Assembly: GCA_029255685.2 (NCBI GenBank)
Contig: CM055313.2
Location: 51,244,579 to 51,308,578, forward strand
DNA length: 64,000 nucleotides
From: Silene conica
Lineage: Eukaryota; Streptophyta; Magnoliopsida; Caryophyllales; Caryophyllaceae
Reading direction: 5' to 3'
The translations under genes were made by a program, and so were the position numbers. Shown one piece after another: positions 40,942 through 52,740 of the stretch (position 1 is the stretch's first letter; each line of letters begins with the position of its first letter). The notes below the pieces were generated by a model. That model saw nothing but the letters and a program-made list of their open reading frames with translations. It made no database searches and was not told the DNA's origin.

Positions 40942-41943
40942 TGTTGGGGCTGGTGTCCTTGACAATTAAGTACAATGACTTATTAAATCTCTTTAAGGAT
41001 CACAAGGGCATACTTTTGTATTATTACCAGTTGATCCACGTTTATCAATAACGGTTGGCTTGCTAGATAAGTTTGACGTTATTGTCATACGGATGGCGGT
41101 GATCAACTGGTCCCTATACGTCACACCTATAGGACACGTTTGAGAGATGTGAAGGTATGAAAATACAATCACATTCATGCCGGATATGACTAAACAGTTA
41201 GTCAGAGGTATTGACTATTAAATTAGTCAATAAGATGTTGAGATTATTATTTAATACGGATTAAATAATTTTAGCTAATACGGATTGCATGATTAATTCG
41301 TAAAATTAAATATAAACGGTTATATTTAATTAAATATTGTATTCGCGTATTAATATAAACAGTTATATTAATTTGGGTAATTATACAATATCGTAATTTT
41401 ATCAGACCATTATTAATACATCGACTGCATTAATATCTGATAACATGCATACGATTTATAAACAAAACCCGCGAATAAAGTTTAGCTAAATGGGTCGAAT
41501 CACAAATTAGAATAAGGTAAGAGTGGAAAGCCCACTCCTACCCTATTGGAAATTTCAGCCAAAAGAGCTACATAAGGAGGAGGACTCTCCTTATGTCAGA
41601 CACAGTTGTTTCACTGTTTAAACAAAATCTCAAGGAAAAATTAGGGTTTTGAGAGCTTTCTTCTCCCAAAACCTCAGATCTCACATCTAAAACCTAAATA
41701 GCTCTCCCAATATTGCAAGGCAGTTGGAGAGGATTTCTAGCACTCGCGGCCACGTCTCATTCTAAGTCTTGGGTGCAAGTTATAGGAGGGAATTTGTGTT
41801 AATTCCTGTTCTTAGGCCTTTCGCACAAGGACTAAAGGTTGTACTTCTTTTCTTATCCTTTTTAATCTTATGACTATAAACACAACTGTATTTTTCATTA
41901 TAATCCTGCAAGTTTAGGGTGAATACATGCTTTATTCCCCACA
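40942..41943 (+). repeat. Copia A 3' LTR
   Basis: 1,002 bp, TGTTGGGGC...TTCCCCACA, colinear with the 5' LTR at a constant offset of 27,010 bp after the first few bases. Followed by the TSD GTAAT. Confidence 0.95.
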
Positions 41944-41948
41944 GTAAT

Positions 41949-42258
41949 ATTATTAATATTTCTAGTTAACTAATACAATTTTCTAGTAACAAAATTTGTG
42001 TTGGTTTGAGATTGAGTCCTTGATACGCACCTTTAGGAGACGATTTTTGTTAGATCGTTACAAGAGGATTTCGGTTATTTGAAGACTCAAATAATAGGTG
42101 ATTATTGAGTATAAATCTTCTAAAACCAATGTAAGGACAATCACATCTTATGATATCATCATGCATGCATAAGATCTTATTAAGTTTTATAACCTAAACT
42201 TAAAGAAACAAAACTCACATTAGATTTGAGTATAAAATCAGGAACTTAGTTCCCATCA
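41949..42258 (+). repeat. Copia B 5' LTR, right part
   Basis: Continues the LTR interrupted at 13927 and ends AGTTCCCATCA just before a PBS. Confidence 0.85.
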
Positions 42259-42260
42259 AG

Positions 42261-42272
42261 TGGTATCAGAGC
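42261..42272 (+). other. Copia B primer-binding site
   Basis: TGGTATCAGAGC, 2 nt after the LTR end, as in copia A. Confidence 0.9.
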
Positions 42273-44727
42273 ATTACGGTTGTTGCATGCATGATCGGAT
42301 TCATGTTTTATGTTAAACGGACAAACATACATATTTCGAAATTTTATTATTTATTATGATAAATCACAAAATAATTTTGCATGTTAAAGTTTCTGATTCT
42401 AAAATGGTTTTAGGACATAAAAATAATTTTATGGATTTTTATTGTTCAATTTCATATTTATTTGTATATTTTGTAGTTTAAATCGGTTTTAAACAACAAT
42501 TAATCGGAAAAATAGCTAAACATAGTTTCTGGCCGAGATTTTTTGATATGTTCTCACATGAATATTTAATATATTGTATATGAAGTTTCGTAAGAATTGG
42601 AGTTATTATGCATGGATTATGAATTTTATGAGATAAATAGTCATAATATGAGTAAAAATGGGTATAGAAGGTTATATTTCGAATTTGACCTTAAAATTTT
42701 TATGAGAAGTCACATGAAATATATAAAGTACCTGTATGAATTTTCGAAATTATTGGACTTATTTTGCATGATTAATGATTTTTATAGTAAAAATCGTATT
42801 AATAGTGACTCAAATTCGACTTTAATAGTTATAGTTGGAATTTTGCCGTAAAAATTTAACACAATGCCACATGCAATATTTACAGAATGTATATAATTTT
42901 TGAGAATTTATTCTCAAGTGATATTCTCAAGTGATGCATGTTTTATGATTTTAATAGTTGAAATCGGCAAAATAATGACTTATTGTGTTAAAAATAGTTA
43001 ATCTTAATATTATGGCATAAACTTTTACCCATAGATGTCTTATATAATAGAAACATCAGATCTAAAAGTTCGATATCAAAAAGTTTCTGGTTTTATGATT
43101 ATTAATTTTTATGAGTTAATTAGTTAATAATCGTAATTTATGAGTCGTAAAAAATAAAATTTCGAGCATGGTCTGTATTTTTTGTTCATTTTCAGATTCT
43201 AATATATATTTTAGGATGACTAAAAATTTATAGCAATTTATTACAAGTTTTTATAATTTAAATCGGATTTTTAATTATGAAAACGACTATTATACGATTT
43301 ATTTGAGAAATAAACTATAAATATTTGCATAAGACCATTTTAATAATTTCTGAATTTTTTAGAAAATTTCCAGAAAGTTTAAAATTTTTGAATTCTAAAT
43401 TTTGAATTTTATTGACTCATTTGGCCATATTTTGTTTATTTTTCCCGAAAATACAAGTAATTTATGAACAATAATGCAAAATCAAGTTAAATCATGATCA
43501 AACATTAGTAGAGACTAAACATTGATTCCTAAAGTATGTTAGGATGATTAACTTGGACATAAATTAGATTTATGTAATTTTGATGATGTTAATAGTTAAA
43601 GTCGCGCATATCCGTCAAAACCGTAAACAAATATGAGATATTTGCTCCCATAAGGCGATTTGGCATTAAACATTGAGCATGTGCATACATATTTTATTAT
43701 TGCAATTTTATGAATGTCATATTTGAATGTTTTTATATAATTTGGAATTATGTAATTTTTCTTAGTATGGCCTTAGTTTTAATCAATATTACCCGTAATG
43801 AAAGGGAATATTGATTCGGTTGTAATTTATGTGATCTCGTATCACGGGTTTGTAATTTAATTTAATTTTCAGTTTTACAAATAGAATAGTTGTATTATTT
43901 TATTGTAATTCCGAAGATCCAAAAGACGGTGCTATACGGAAAGGAGTTCCGACAAGACAGTGTTTTCTTAGATGGCGTGCCAATGAAGTTCAAGGGACCA
44001 TGAAGTTGGTTTCCGAATTTGTAATAGTTAACTAGTTTTTCTATTACTAGGAAGGCCATACTAGGATTTTATTGCTTTATTGCTTTTATTTTTGCATTTT
44101 TTAATATGTTTGCATGCATAGCCAAGTCGCCATTAACATGCATATTAGTTTAGATCGTTAAAAACGACCGTGTCAATTATAATTATCGAGTTCACCAATT
44201 TAATTCACTTAAAGGAGATAGATAATAAATTGACAAGACCTCTATATTTAACAAAACAATTGAGAATTAGCCTTACCAAATAGTAGAACCCATGAGCTTC
44301 TATTTCGTGGGGTGGTGCTAGCTAGTCCAGTGGGCAGTACGAACCTCATTACGTAGGATAAGTGGGGCGATGGGGTGGATTCAGTCCAGTGGGCGGATCG
44401 CATCTCAATGCAATTGAAGTTTGGTTTGTACTCAACGGAAGTGTAGAGGACCAGTGGTCAATGTGTTCCGGGCTAAGATGAATAAATTATGATTTGTCAT
44501 CAACCAAGAGTTCTATGGTAGAACCGGTTTATTTTAACCCACCAAACCATATCATTGGGTCGGAGTTCCAGTGGTTCACGATTTCGGGGGTATGGGTTTG
44601 GGTCTTGGAATCATTTATAAAATTGGATAGAGGTCATTTTATAGATGCCATAACTTGTCAACCTTATTTACAAGTTTAAAAAACGATAAATGTTACTTTT
44701 TCCTTCATCTCTTGTAGTAATTGAAAA
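42273..44727 (+). other. Copia B untranslated leader
   Basis: About 2.45 kb, mostly AT-rich and without a supported gene. The last 700 bp carry blocks also in the copia A leader: AAGGCCATACTAGGATTTTATT (near 44047), ATCAACCAAGAGTTC (near 44499) and GTCTTGGAATCATTTATAA (near 44602). GTCCAGTGGGC occurs twice (near 44324 and 44385). No 12-9-12 box was seen. Confidence 0.8.
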
Positions 44728-45213
44728 ATGGATGCTTTCAATAATCTCGTTCCGATCACCATTGATAATTGGCAAAAATACTGTGAAGATGATTCGACTA
44801 GAGAATTGCGCTTTACGATCGACAACAATGGAAATATTTGTCTTGTAACCGCCTCTGCTCTACCTAAACCAATTATGATGTCTGATCATGATAATGATAA
44901 TCTTGTCTCTCAAATGAACTCGATGTCCTTAGAGACAAAAGGGGATGAGGAGATGAGTGGGAGCACAAGTGGAAAACCTCTTTCCATTAGGAATGGAAGG
45001 AAGTTTAAGAGGATGAAGAGAGGAAAGCGACCCATGAAGGGAGTAGCTAGTGGGACAACTACAACCAGAAAAAAGGGTACTAAACCTTTTGAAATTTGTC
45101 ACCATTGTTTTGAGTTTGGCCATTGGAGGCGTAACTGCCCCAGGTATTTGGAGGACATCAAAGATGGAATTATAACTCCAAAGAGTAAGACTCTATCCGA
45201 AAATATAAGTTAT
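44728..45213 (+). pseudogene. Copia B gag, shortened and frameshifted
   Basis: ATG 44728 opens a 162-codon frame with the zinc knuckle CHHCFEFGHWRRNC near 45097-45138, nearly the same as copia A's. Compared with copia A's roughly 300-residue Gag, the capsid-like middle is missing, so an internal deletion is likely. The frame reaches TGA at 45214-45216. Protease sequence (ITWVLDTGCGSHLCN) resumes one frame over, from about 45212, which places a 1-nt shift near 45200-45212. Confidence 0.85.
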
Positions 45214-45870
45214 TGACATTAATTTCACCTCCTCTATAACATGGGTATTAGATACTGGTTGTGGATCTCACCTTTGTAATCATTTACAGGGGCTAAGAAG
45301 TGTGGAGAAGCTAGACAAAAGTGACGTGGATCTCAGGCTTGGAAATGGGGCTAAGGTAGCCGCTTCTTCAAAGGGAACCTACGTACTACATTTAGCTAGT
45401 GGTTATGAGTTGTATTTGAAAGATTGTTATTATGTACCCTCTTTATCAAAGAACATCATTTCGGTTGCCATGTTGGACATGGAAGGTTTTTCATTCATGA
45501 TCAAGCATAATTTTTGTGAAGTATATCGAAATGGCTTGGTGGTAGGCCAAGCGAATTCCGTAAATGAGATTTATGTACTCAACAACTCAAAATCTATTGA
45601 TGTCCTTAATGTGCAAACGAAAAGACTAAAATCAAGTGATCCAAATGAATCGTTTATTTGGCATTGCCGTCTAGGTCACATAAATGAAAATCGCATTAAA
45701 AGATTAGTATCGACTAATATCATCAAACCATTCGATTACATATCATATGGAGTATGCGAATCATGTCTTCTTGGTAAGATGACTCGATCACCTTTTAGTG
45801 GAAAAGGAGAAAGAGCAAGTGACTTGTTAGGACTAATACATACCGATGTATGTGGTCCAATGACAATCAC
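45212..45870 (+). pseudogene. Copia B protease and integrase N-terminus
   Basis: The protease block WVLDTGCGSHLCNHL (catalytic DTG) lies near 45239. The integrase zinc site (HCRLGHINENRIKRL...CESC, about 45660-45770) and the start of the core (LIHTDVCGPMTIT, about 45833-45870) follow. The frame stops making sense at 45871, where the solo LTR inserted; it resumes at 48455. Confidence 0.9.
45866..45870. other. Solo-LTR target-site duplication, left copy
   Basis: ATCAC here and at 48450-48454. Confidence 0.9.
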
Positions 45871-46254
45871 TGTAACACCCCCATTTATTTAAGAGCCTTT
45901 AGCAAGACATTCTCAAATAAATAGGGCTGTTACCATCCCGGAATATCCGAGGTAGCGAATAACAAGGTAAACAAACCAAAGGTAATTTATATAAATACTG
46001 ATTAAATTTGAACTTGGTATTACAACAATTACGAGTTCCAAACTTGATAAAATGAAAGTACAACTGACGATATCTTAATGTGATCTAACTCTAAGTAGGT
46101 CCATGCCATGTCTCTCTCCATGCCCAAGCTCCTGGTCCATTTGTCACTGACCTGTAAAATCTACTCCCCATTTCGGATCATCGTAGGTGTACACGAATAC
46201 ACAGGGTCAACCGCGAGGTTGAGTAGAAAGATAAATACGACAGCAATATAATAA

Positions 46255-46416
46255 ACTCCGCACCGATCCAACGCCAAATAAACTCCGCACCGATCCAACA
46301 CCAAATGAACTCCGCACCGATCCAACACCAAAGAAACTCCGCACCGATCCAACGCCAAATAAACTCCGCACCGATCCAACACCAAATATACTCCGCACCG
46401 ATCCAACACCGTATCA
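46255..46416. repeat. 27-bp minisatellite, six copies
   Basis: Units begin with ACTCCGCACCGATCC at 46255, 46282, 46309, 46336, 46363 and 46390, exactly 27 bp apart, with small differences in the last 12 bp. Confidence 0.95.
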
Positions 46417-47154
46417 CAAGACCCAATATATATTCTCATCGTAACAATATATCAGAATAATATAGATAGCATAATATAACGATCACCTGATATTATAACA
46501 TAAACATGCTCATTGCCAAATATGAACAGATTACACATTATTAGAAACCAGTATCTTCCCCTACCTCAATTGCGGAATGACAACCGAACAGCTGCTAACA
46601 TTGTTCCACCTCGAACAACCGAACTCAGTTCCTATAATTAGTACTTGATATCAATTTCTACCCATACAATCACATTGCTAAAATTACTTGACCAAGTTCA
46701 TAGCCAAATACTCATAACATACTATAAACATGTTCATATACATATCAATTATTATTATTAACTCCTTATACACATATAAATCACCATTAGCCAAATATAA
46801 GCTTACTAAAACAATTAGACTTACTTTATACAACAGGCATTCAATAACCCATTACGACCAAAACAAGAACAATAACAACGTAAGTAATTAATAATAACAA
46901 CAACACATATTGACAACAATATTAACCATAACAATAACTATTAGTATGACTAGTATTACTATACTAACTTTAATCATGATACCAACATTATTCCGATTAA
47001 CAAAACTAATTCTCATACGAACACCAATTATGATATTTAGCAATAATAATTAATAAGACCAGTAACAAAATCAATCATGGAAGATAATATAAAATTAGTA
47101 TCAAAACAACATATACTTGAAATAGTAGTAAAGATAAACATAATATTAATATTA

Positions 47155-47155
47155 C

Positions 47156-47197
<42 letters not shown>
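47155..47197. repeat. AAT microsatellite
   Basis: About 14 uninterrupted AAT/ATA units within the solo LTR. Confidence 0.95.
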
Positions 47198-47199
<2 letters not shown>

Positions 47200-48454
47200 T
47201 ACAACAACACAACAACCCAAAACTCGAGCCACCATACACGACCCCAAGACAGCCCCTAGAACCGCCATGTAACACCTGCCCCTACCACCGACAACCACCT
47301 GTCTAGACCCCAGAACCACCGGCTACCTCCCCAAACACCAACCACCCACTCGACAGCCACCAGTGGTTCGAACCAGAGCCCAATTCAGGCCTGGTTCCAC
47401 ACTCGCAGCCTCTGACCACGACACTTCCACTGCCCTTCGATGCTAACCCAGACCTTACCGACACTAGATCCGACCACCACCAGCACCCCCGGACTCCAGA
47501 CTCAAGATTTGGCAACAACGTCGTACTGACCTCCCCCTAGTTCACGACATTATCACCACCCAAAACCCCCCTGACACACGCAGATAAAACAGAGTACGAA
47601 CAGCCTATAAAACAACCTTCTAACCACGCCATCAACCACCCTTGCAACACCACGACCGACCACTTCTGAACCCCAAGGCTACCACCATGAGTAACCCCTT
47701 ACCACCACCTGTCTTAACACACAACGACCCATAACAAAATACATAGACTCAACAATAAAACCGATTACAAAAGAATGCATCTAAAGCGCCTGTTATCGCA
47801 TTGCTGCAACCCCTGATCCGACACCAAATTAAACACCTTCGAAACTAAGTGACGACAGCCATCGACACTTCATCTATAGCTTACATACAAACCTTATACT
47901 TCCTAGTTCCATATTATGTAAAAACAATAAGAATTAGATGCATAAAACCCTTCTTAAACAGACGACAAAACCGTGCTGAAAAACATAAGGTAACGAGGTG
48001 GTGGTGGACATACCAGATTCTTTACCAATTCGAACCACCCTACGTCGGTCAGCAACCACCGTGGATGGGTTCTTCTCTTTCTCTACTGTGGCGGCTAGGG
48101 TTTGGTGTGGTTGCTTTTGAGTTTGAGTAGGGTTTAGGGTAGGTAGAGCTACCACAAAAATGACGGCAGGCTCTAGGTTTATGCAGGGTTTCTGAAAACG
48201 TGTTCATGGGCTGTTACTTAAGCACGCAAAACGAGGCCCAATGGTGGGTCTCTGAAGGTCATAGGATCGAGCCTCACTAGCATCACATTACTCTTAAAAT
48301 ATAAGATAACTCAGATCCCCAGATCGAATCCCACAAGATAAATACAAGCACATAGTTATACTAGCGTTCATGGGTTTTGTTTTTATTTTTTTTTTACAAC
48401 GACTCGAAGCCTATTTTATAAACTACTAAAAGAATTACGGGTTGTTACAATCAC

Positions 48455-49778
48455 CGCAAGAGGAAATTATGACTACTTTATTACTTTTACTGATGATTTA
48501 AGTAGGTATGGGTGTATCTACTTAATCAAATACAAAAGTGAAGCATTTGAAAAGTTCAAAGAATTTCAAAATGAAGTAGAGAACCAAACCAATAGAAAGA
48601 TCAAAGCACTTCGATCAGATCGTGGTGGCGAATATCTAAGCAATGAATTTGATTCTCATTTAAAAGATTGTGGCATAGTATCACAACTTACTCCACCTGG
48701 AACACCGCAACTCAATGGTGTTTCTGAAAGGAGAAATCGAACCTTATTAGATATGATTGGATCAATGATGAGTCTTACTGATCTCCCTGATTCATTTTGG
48801 GGATTTGCACTCCAAACCGCAATACACTCCTTAAACAGGAGTCCGACTAAAGCTGCAAATAAAACTCCATATGAAATATGGAAAGGGAAGGTCCTGAATT
48901 TGTCATATATGAAGATATGGGGTTGCAAGGCTTATGTTAAGAACAAGTCTTCCGATAAGCTTGCACCCAAATCTGACAAATGCACATTTCTGGGATATCC
49001 ACTTAATACTCGTGCATACTACTTTTATAATTCTCAAGAGAACAAAGTGGTTGTGTCTCGAGAAGCTGTCTTTTTAGAAAATGACTTCATTTCTAAAAGA
49101 CAGAGTGGGAGAAAATTTGAACTTGAAGAAATTCAAGATCAAGAGCCACAAACAGAAGTAGGGGGGACGCAAGAAGACATTCCTTCTTCGTCAAATGCTG
49201 TAGTTCATGCTCCAGTACCTAGGAGGTCTGGGAGGGTGAGTCACCAACCTGAAAGATATATTGGTGTCATTAACGTAGAAGACGCTTTAGACGTCTTTCT
49301 AATGGAAAATGATGAACCATCAACCTACAAAGGAGCTATATCTAGTGCAAACTCAGCTTTTTGGCTTGAAGCCATGAAATCCGAAATTAAATCTATGGAA
49401 GATAATCAAGTTTGGAACTTGGTTGATTTACCTGAGAACGTTAAACCGCTTCAGTGCAAATGGATCTTCAAAATCAAGAATGGCATAGAGGGACATGATG
49501 ATGTCTACATAGCTAGGCTTGTAGCAAAAGGTTTCACTCAAATTCATGGACTACACTATGATGAAACTTTTGCTCCTGTTGCTATGTTGATATCAATTCA
49601 GATTATGTTAGCGATTGCCGCATTTCACGTTTATGAAATATGGCAAATCGATGTTAAAACCGCCTTCCTAAATGGGCATTTAGAGGAGGAAGTGTACATG
49701 GTACAACCTGAAGGTTTTAAGGATCCTAAAAATCCTAACAAAGTGTGCAAGCTAAATAGGTCCATTTATGGGCTTTAG
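48455..49778 (+). pseudogene. Copia B integrase core and RT, N-terminal part
   Basis: Resumes after the second ATCAC without a frame change. The integrase core has FITFTDDLSRYG, LRSDRGGEYLS (second catalytic Asp) and NGVSERRN (Glu), then the C-terminal WGCKAYVK, YYFYNSQENKVVVSREAVFLE region and RT (FWLEAMKSEIKSME, VAKGFTQIHGLHYDETFAPVA, WQIDVKTAFLNG). A TAG at 49776-49778 stands where copia A has a Lys codon (SIYGL-K-QASRSWN), so it is a nonsense mutation. Confidence 0.92.
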
Positions 49779-50900
49779 CAAGCATCAAGAAGTTGGAATC
49801 ATCGATTCAATCATGTGATAAAAGAAAATGGGTTCACTCGAAGTGTCGAAGAAGCTTGTTTATACATGAAGTTCAGTGGGAGCAAAGTTGTGTTCCTAAT
49901 CTTGTATGTAGATGACATACTCCTCATTGGTAACGATGTTACCATGTTGACTTCAGTCATGGAATGGTTAGGAAAACATTTCCAAATGAAAGATTTGGGA
50001 AATGCACAACGCATACTGGGTATAAGGATCTTTAGAGAAAGATCCAGAAGAATATTGGCACTAAGCCAAGAATCTTATGTGGACAAGATACTTTGTCGTT
50101 TCAACATGGAGAATTCTAATAGAGGACTAGTTCCAATGGGGAGTGGGATTTCCTTGAGCAAAACTCATTCACCCACTCCTGATCAAACAGAACATGTTGA
50201 ACGAATGAAGGACATACCCTATGCTTCAGCTGTTGGGTCAATCATGTATGCCATGACTTGCACCCGTCCCGATGTGTCATATGCTTTAAGTATGAAGAGT
50301 AGATACCAAGCCAATCCAGGTGAAAAACACTGGATAGCCGTTAAGAATATCCTTAAGTACTTAAGAAGAACTAAAGACCTATTATTAGTGTTTGGAGGAG
50401 AAGCTGAGTTTAGTGTAAAGGGTTACACCGACTCAAGCTTCCAAACAAATGCGGATGATCTGAAATCCCAGGCTGGCTTTATCTATATGATCAATGGTGG
50501 TACGGTAAGCTGGAGAAGCTTCAAGAAGCCAGTTGTTGCAGATTCTACTACAGAGGCTGAGTATATTGCAGCATCAGAAGCTGCGAAGGAAGCTGTGTGG
50601 ATTAGGCAGTTCTTGGAAGGACTAAAGGTAGTCCCCGAAGCCAAAGATCCTATCACAATTCTTTGTGATAACAGTGGGGCTATCTTTCAAGCAAAGGAGC
50701 CTAAGTCTAGCAATAAGTCCAAACATGTACTCAGAAAATTTCATGTAATTAGAGACTTTATTGAAAGGAAGGAAGTTGCGGTTTGTAAGGTTGGGACAGA
50801 GGATAATATTGCTGATCCTTTAAACAAGCCTTTATCTCAGGCTAAGCATGACCGACATGTAGCATCCATGGGTCTTAAACGCGTGCCAGATATGTACTAG
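49779..50900 (+). pseudogene. Copia B RT C-terminus and RNase H
   Basis: Same frame as the preceding segment. It has the RT active site YVDDILLIGND near 49903, RT end blocks (FQMKDLGNAQRILGIRI) and RNase H (GYTDSSFQTN, ADSTTEAEYIAAS, CDNSGAIFQAKEPKSSNKSKH). The segment RKEVAVCKVGTEDNIADPL is complete, unlike in copia A. Ends VPDMY with a TAG at 50898-50900. Confidence 0.92.
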
Positions 50901-51691
50901 ATTATGAGAATGAAATAAAAGGTTATTTTTCGAGTTGTTCATAATTCATTTATCGTAATAGAGTTTAGATACTCAAAACCAAGGTCATGGAAGATTCAAA
51001 TGGGATGGTAAGACCATATTGAACCCCATTAAAGTGAATTGAATTATCATGACCTCGCCCCTAGTTGCTTAAGTGAGGTGACATCTCAATGCAACCAGAT
51101 GTGTGATGCGATTGATGGCGAGTTCAATTGCCATAGAGTCATACGGGATGACTAATCGATCACCTAGGCATAGACATGTTAAGATACATTTGTCGGGCTA
51201 ATGACCGCTGATAGAGCTCTGGCGTACTCTTATTAAAAGACTGCCTGGTCGTGGCGGGAGCATCTATCGTGTTTCACACGAGTTAGTTCTTGGACTAATG
51301 ACTGTTCTCTGAGGTGGCATAGTTTTCAGATTAACTTTGATTTATGTCCTAACACCTTCGTAACTGGGGTTTATAAGGACATATTTTGGGTTATGATGGG
51401 CTGTGGCCAGCCGGAAGGAATAAGTCGATTAGGAATTGTCCACCCCTTGTCAGGGTTGAACAATATCTCTAGGCCACTCGAGGAGAATTATAATTAGAAA
51501 TGCGTGGCCACGCTCGGAAGGTATCTATGGTAAATAATTCCGGTCAGTAGTTATAACTCCAGATCGAGATAAACCACTCTAGATTTAAATCAATTGCCGG
51601 CACGACCTGAGAGGACGCCATGCATTGAGTGGGAGATAGTAATAGGGCAAGAGAATTGGTAGCACACAGTTGTCTCGGACAAGTGGGAGAT
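50901..51691 (+). other. Copia B 3' noncoding region and PPT
   Basis: Noncoding. It shares CCTGGTCGTGG (51245), GGCCACTCGAGGAG (51471) and CATTGAGTGGGAGA (51623) with copia A. It ends with PPT GACAAGTGGGAGAT at 51678-51691. Confidence 0.85.
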
Positions 51692-52542
51692 TGTTGGAGG
51701 AAGTGTCCTCGACAATAGTGTGTTGACATAATTAAAACTCGTTTGAATGAAACACAACTGGGAGTGCTACTCTTTTAAAGTCGACTGATCAACATTACCG
51801 ATAATGACTGGCTGTCTAGAGTTTGACATTATCGTCATATGATGGTGGTGATCAGTTGATCCCTTAAGGTCATATCTTTAGGGAATTTCGTCTCAATGGA
51901 ATAATTAATTAATTACCGATAATGACTGGCTGTCTAGAGTTTGACATTATCGTCATATGATGGTGGTGATCAGTTGATCCCTTAAGGTCATATCTTTAGG
52001 GAATTTCGTCTCAATGGAATAATTAGTTAATATTGTATTGGATACAAATTAATTAATAACTAGGAATTTGGAAAAGATTTTACGTGACAAATATTATTGT
52101 AATGGGATTATAATAATAAGGGTCAAAGTAATAAAATGGGTTTTATTACACGGTTTTATTTATTCGTTTAGGAAACGATTAAATTGAGAATGAACACGGT
52201 TGATCATAAAATTACAAAGAGTTGTAATTAAAATTATGATATTACATTTTTTATAAAAGTGGTAATTTCGAATTACTAGTAGTATTATTTAAATGTTATA
52301 AAATTGTGAATTATGAATTTTAAGAGTTAAAATTGCTTAATTAACAAATTGGGTCATGTGTTGTGGAACATATGTGACATGTTACATATTAACACAATTG
52401 ACAAAGATAAAATGGGTCTATTACAAACCCATTTCAGCCGTGACATTGGTAGTATAAGGAAATTGTGTATTTTGTACACAAAACCTAAGTGATAGGTGTG
52501 TAAGAGGGATATAAGGCATATTGCTTACTTTTGTGTAAGTAT
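51692..52542 (+). repeat. Copia B 3' LTR, left part
   Basis: Matches 12975-13706, with about 15 substitutions and an extra 118-bp tandem duplication. It stops at ...GTAAGTAT, where CACTA-1 begins; the 5' LTR continues there with TAGAAGG. Confidence 0.93.
51794..52029 (+). repeat. 118-bp tandem duplication in copia B 3' LTR
   Basis: ATTACCGATAATGACTGG begins at 51794 and again at 51912. The 5' LTR has only one copy. Confidence 0.93.
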
Positions 52543-52740
52543 CACTACTACAAATTGAGCCTATTGCAACATTTTACGTGAAACACTTTTGTTTTATGTT
52601 GCAATTTAGAATTGATATAAAACTTATGCAACACTTTGCTTAAAAACGTTGCATATGCACATTTTTTGCAACATTATTCCATAAGTGTTGCACTTAATAT
52701 TATATAATGCAACACTTCTACCCAAATGTTGCCATCGAAG
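52543..52740 (+). repeat. CACTA-1 left terminus and subterminal repeats
   Basis: CACTACTACAAA terminus followed by at least seven GCAAC(A) motifs in both orientations (for example TGCAACAC, TGTTGCA). In En/Spm the subterminal repeats bind the TNPA-type protein. Confidence 0.85.

Larger units (their letters stand above)
13928..41943 (+). mobile_element. Copia A (Ty1-copia), complete but with three nested insertions
   Basis: Bounded by LTRs 13928-14933 and 40942-41943 with the perfect 5-bp TSD GTAAT. Subtracting Athila-2 and the chromovirus with their duplicated sites leaves about 9.7 kb, or about 8.7 kb without the MULE. It contains an initiator-Met PBS, a long leader and one gag-pol frame (17731-20781 continued at 33033-33986). 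The 3' noncoding region (33987-34826 and 40914-40941) ends in a PPT. It sits inside the 5' LTR of the related copia B. LTRs differ by about five substitutions plus a 4-bp indel at the very start, so it inserted recently. Lineage Angela/TAR/Tork by protein style (inference). Confidence 0.93.
45871..48449. mobile_element. Solo LTR, 2,579 bp (Tekay-type gypsy suspected)
   Basis: TGTAACACCC...GGGTTGTTACA, TG/CA ends, flanked by the 5-bp TSD ATCAC and with no internal region, so it is a solo LTR left by LTR-LTR recombination. Large size and TGTAACA ends fit Tekay/Del-type chromovirus LTRs (inference). It has no gene; it contains a 27-bp minisatellite and an AAT microsatellite. Frames read on the opposite strand of the minisatellite are repeats, not genes. 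Confidence 0.85.

Noticed and set aside
46161-46439. Repetitive protein on the minus strand
   Set aside because: It is the 27-bp minisatellite read in frame (27 is divisible by 3), inside a solo LTR with no gene signals.
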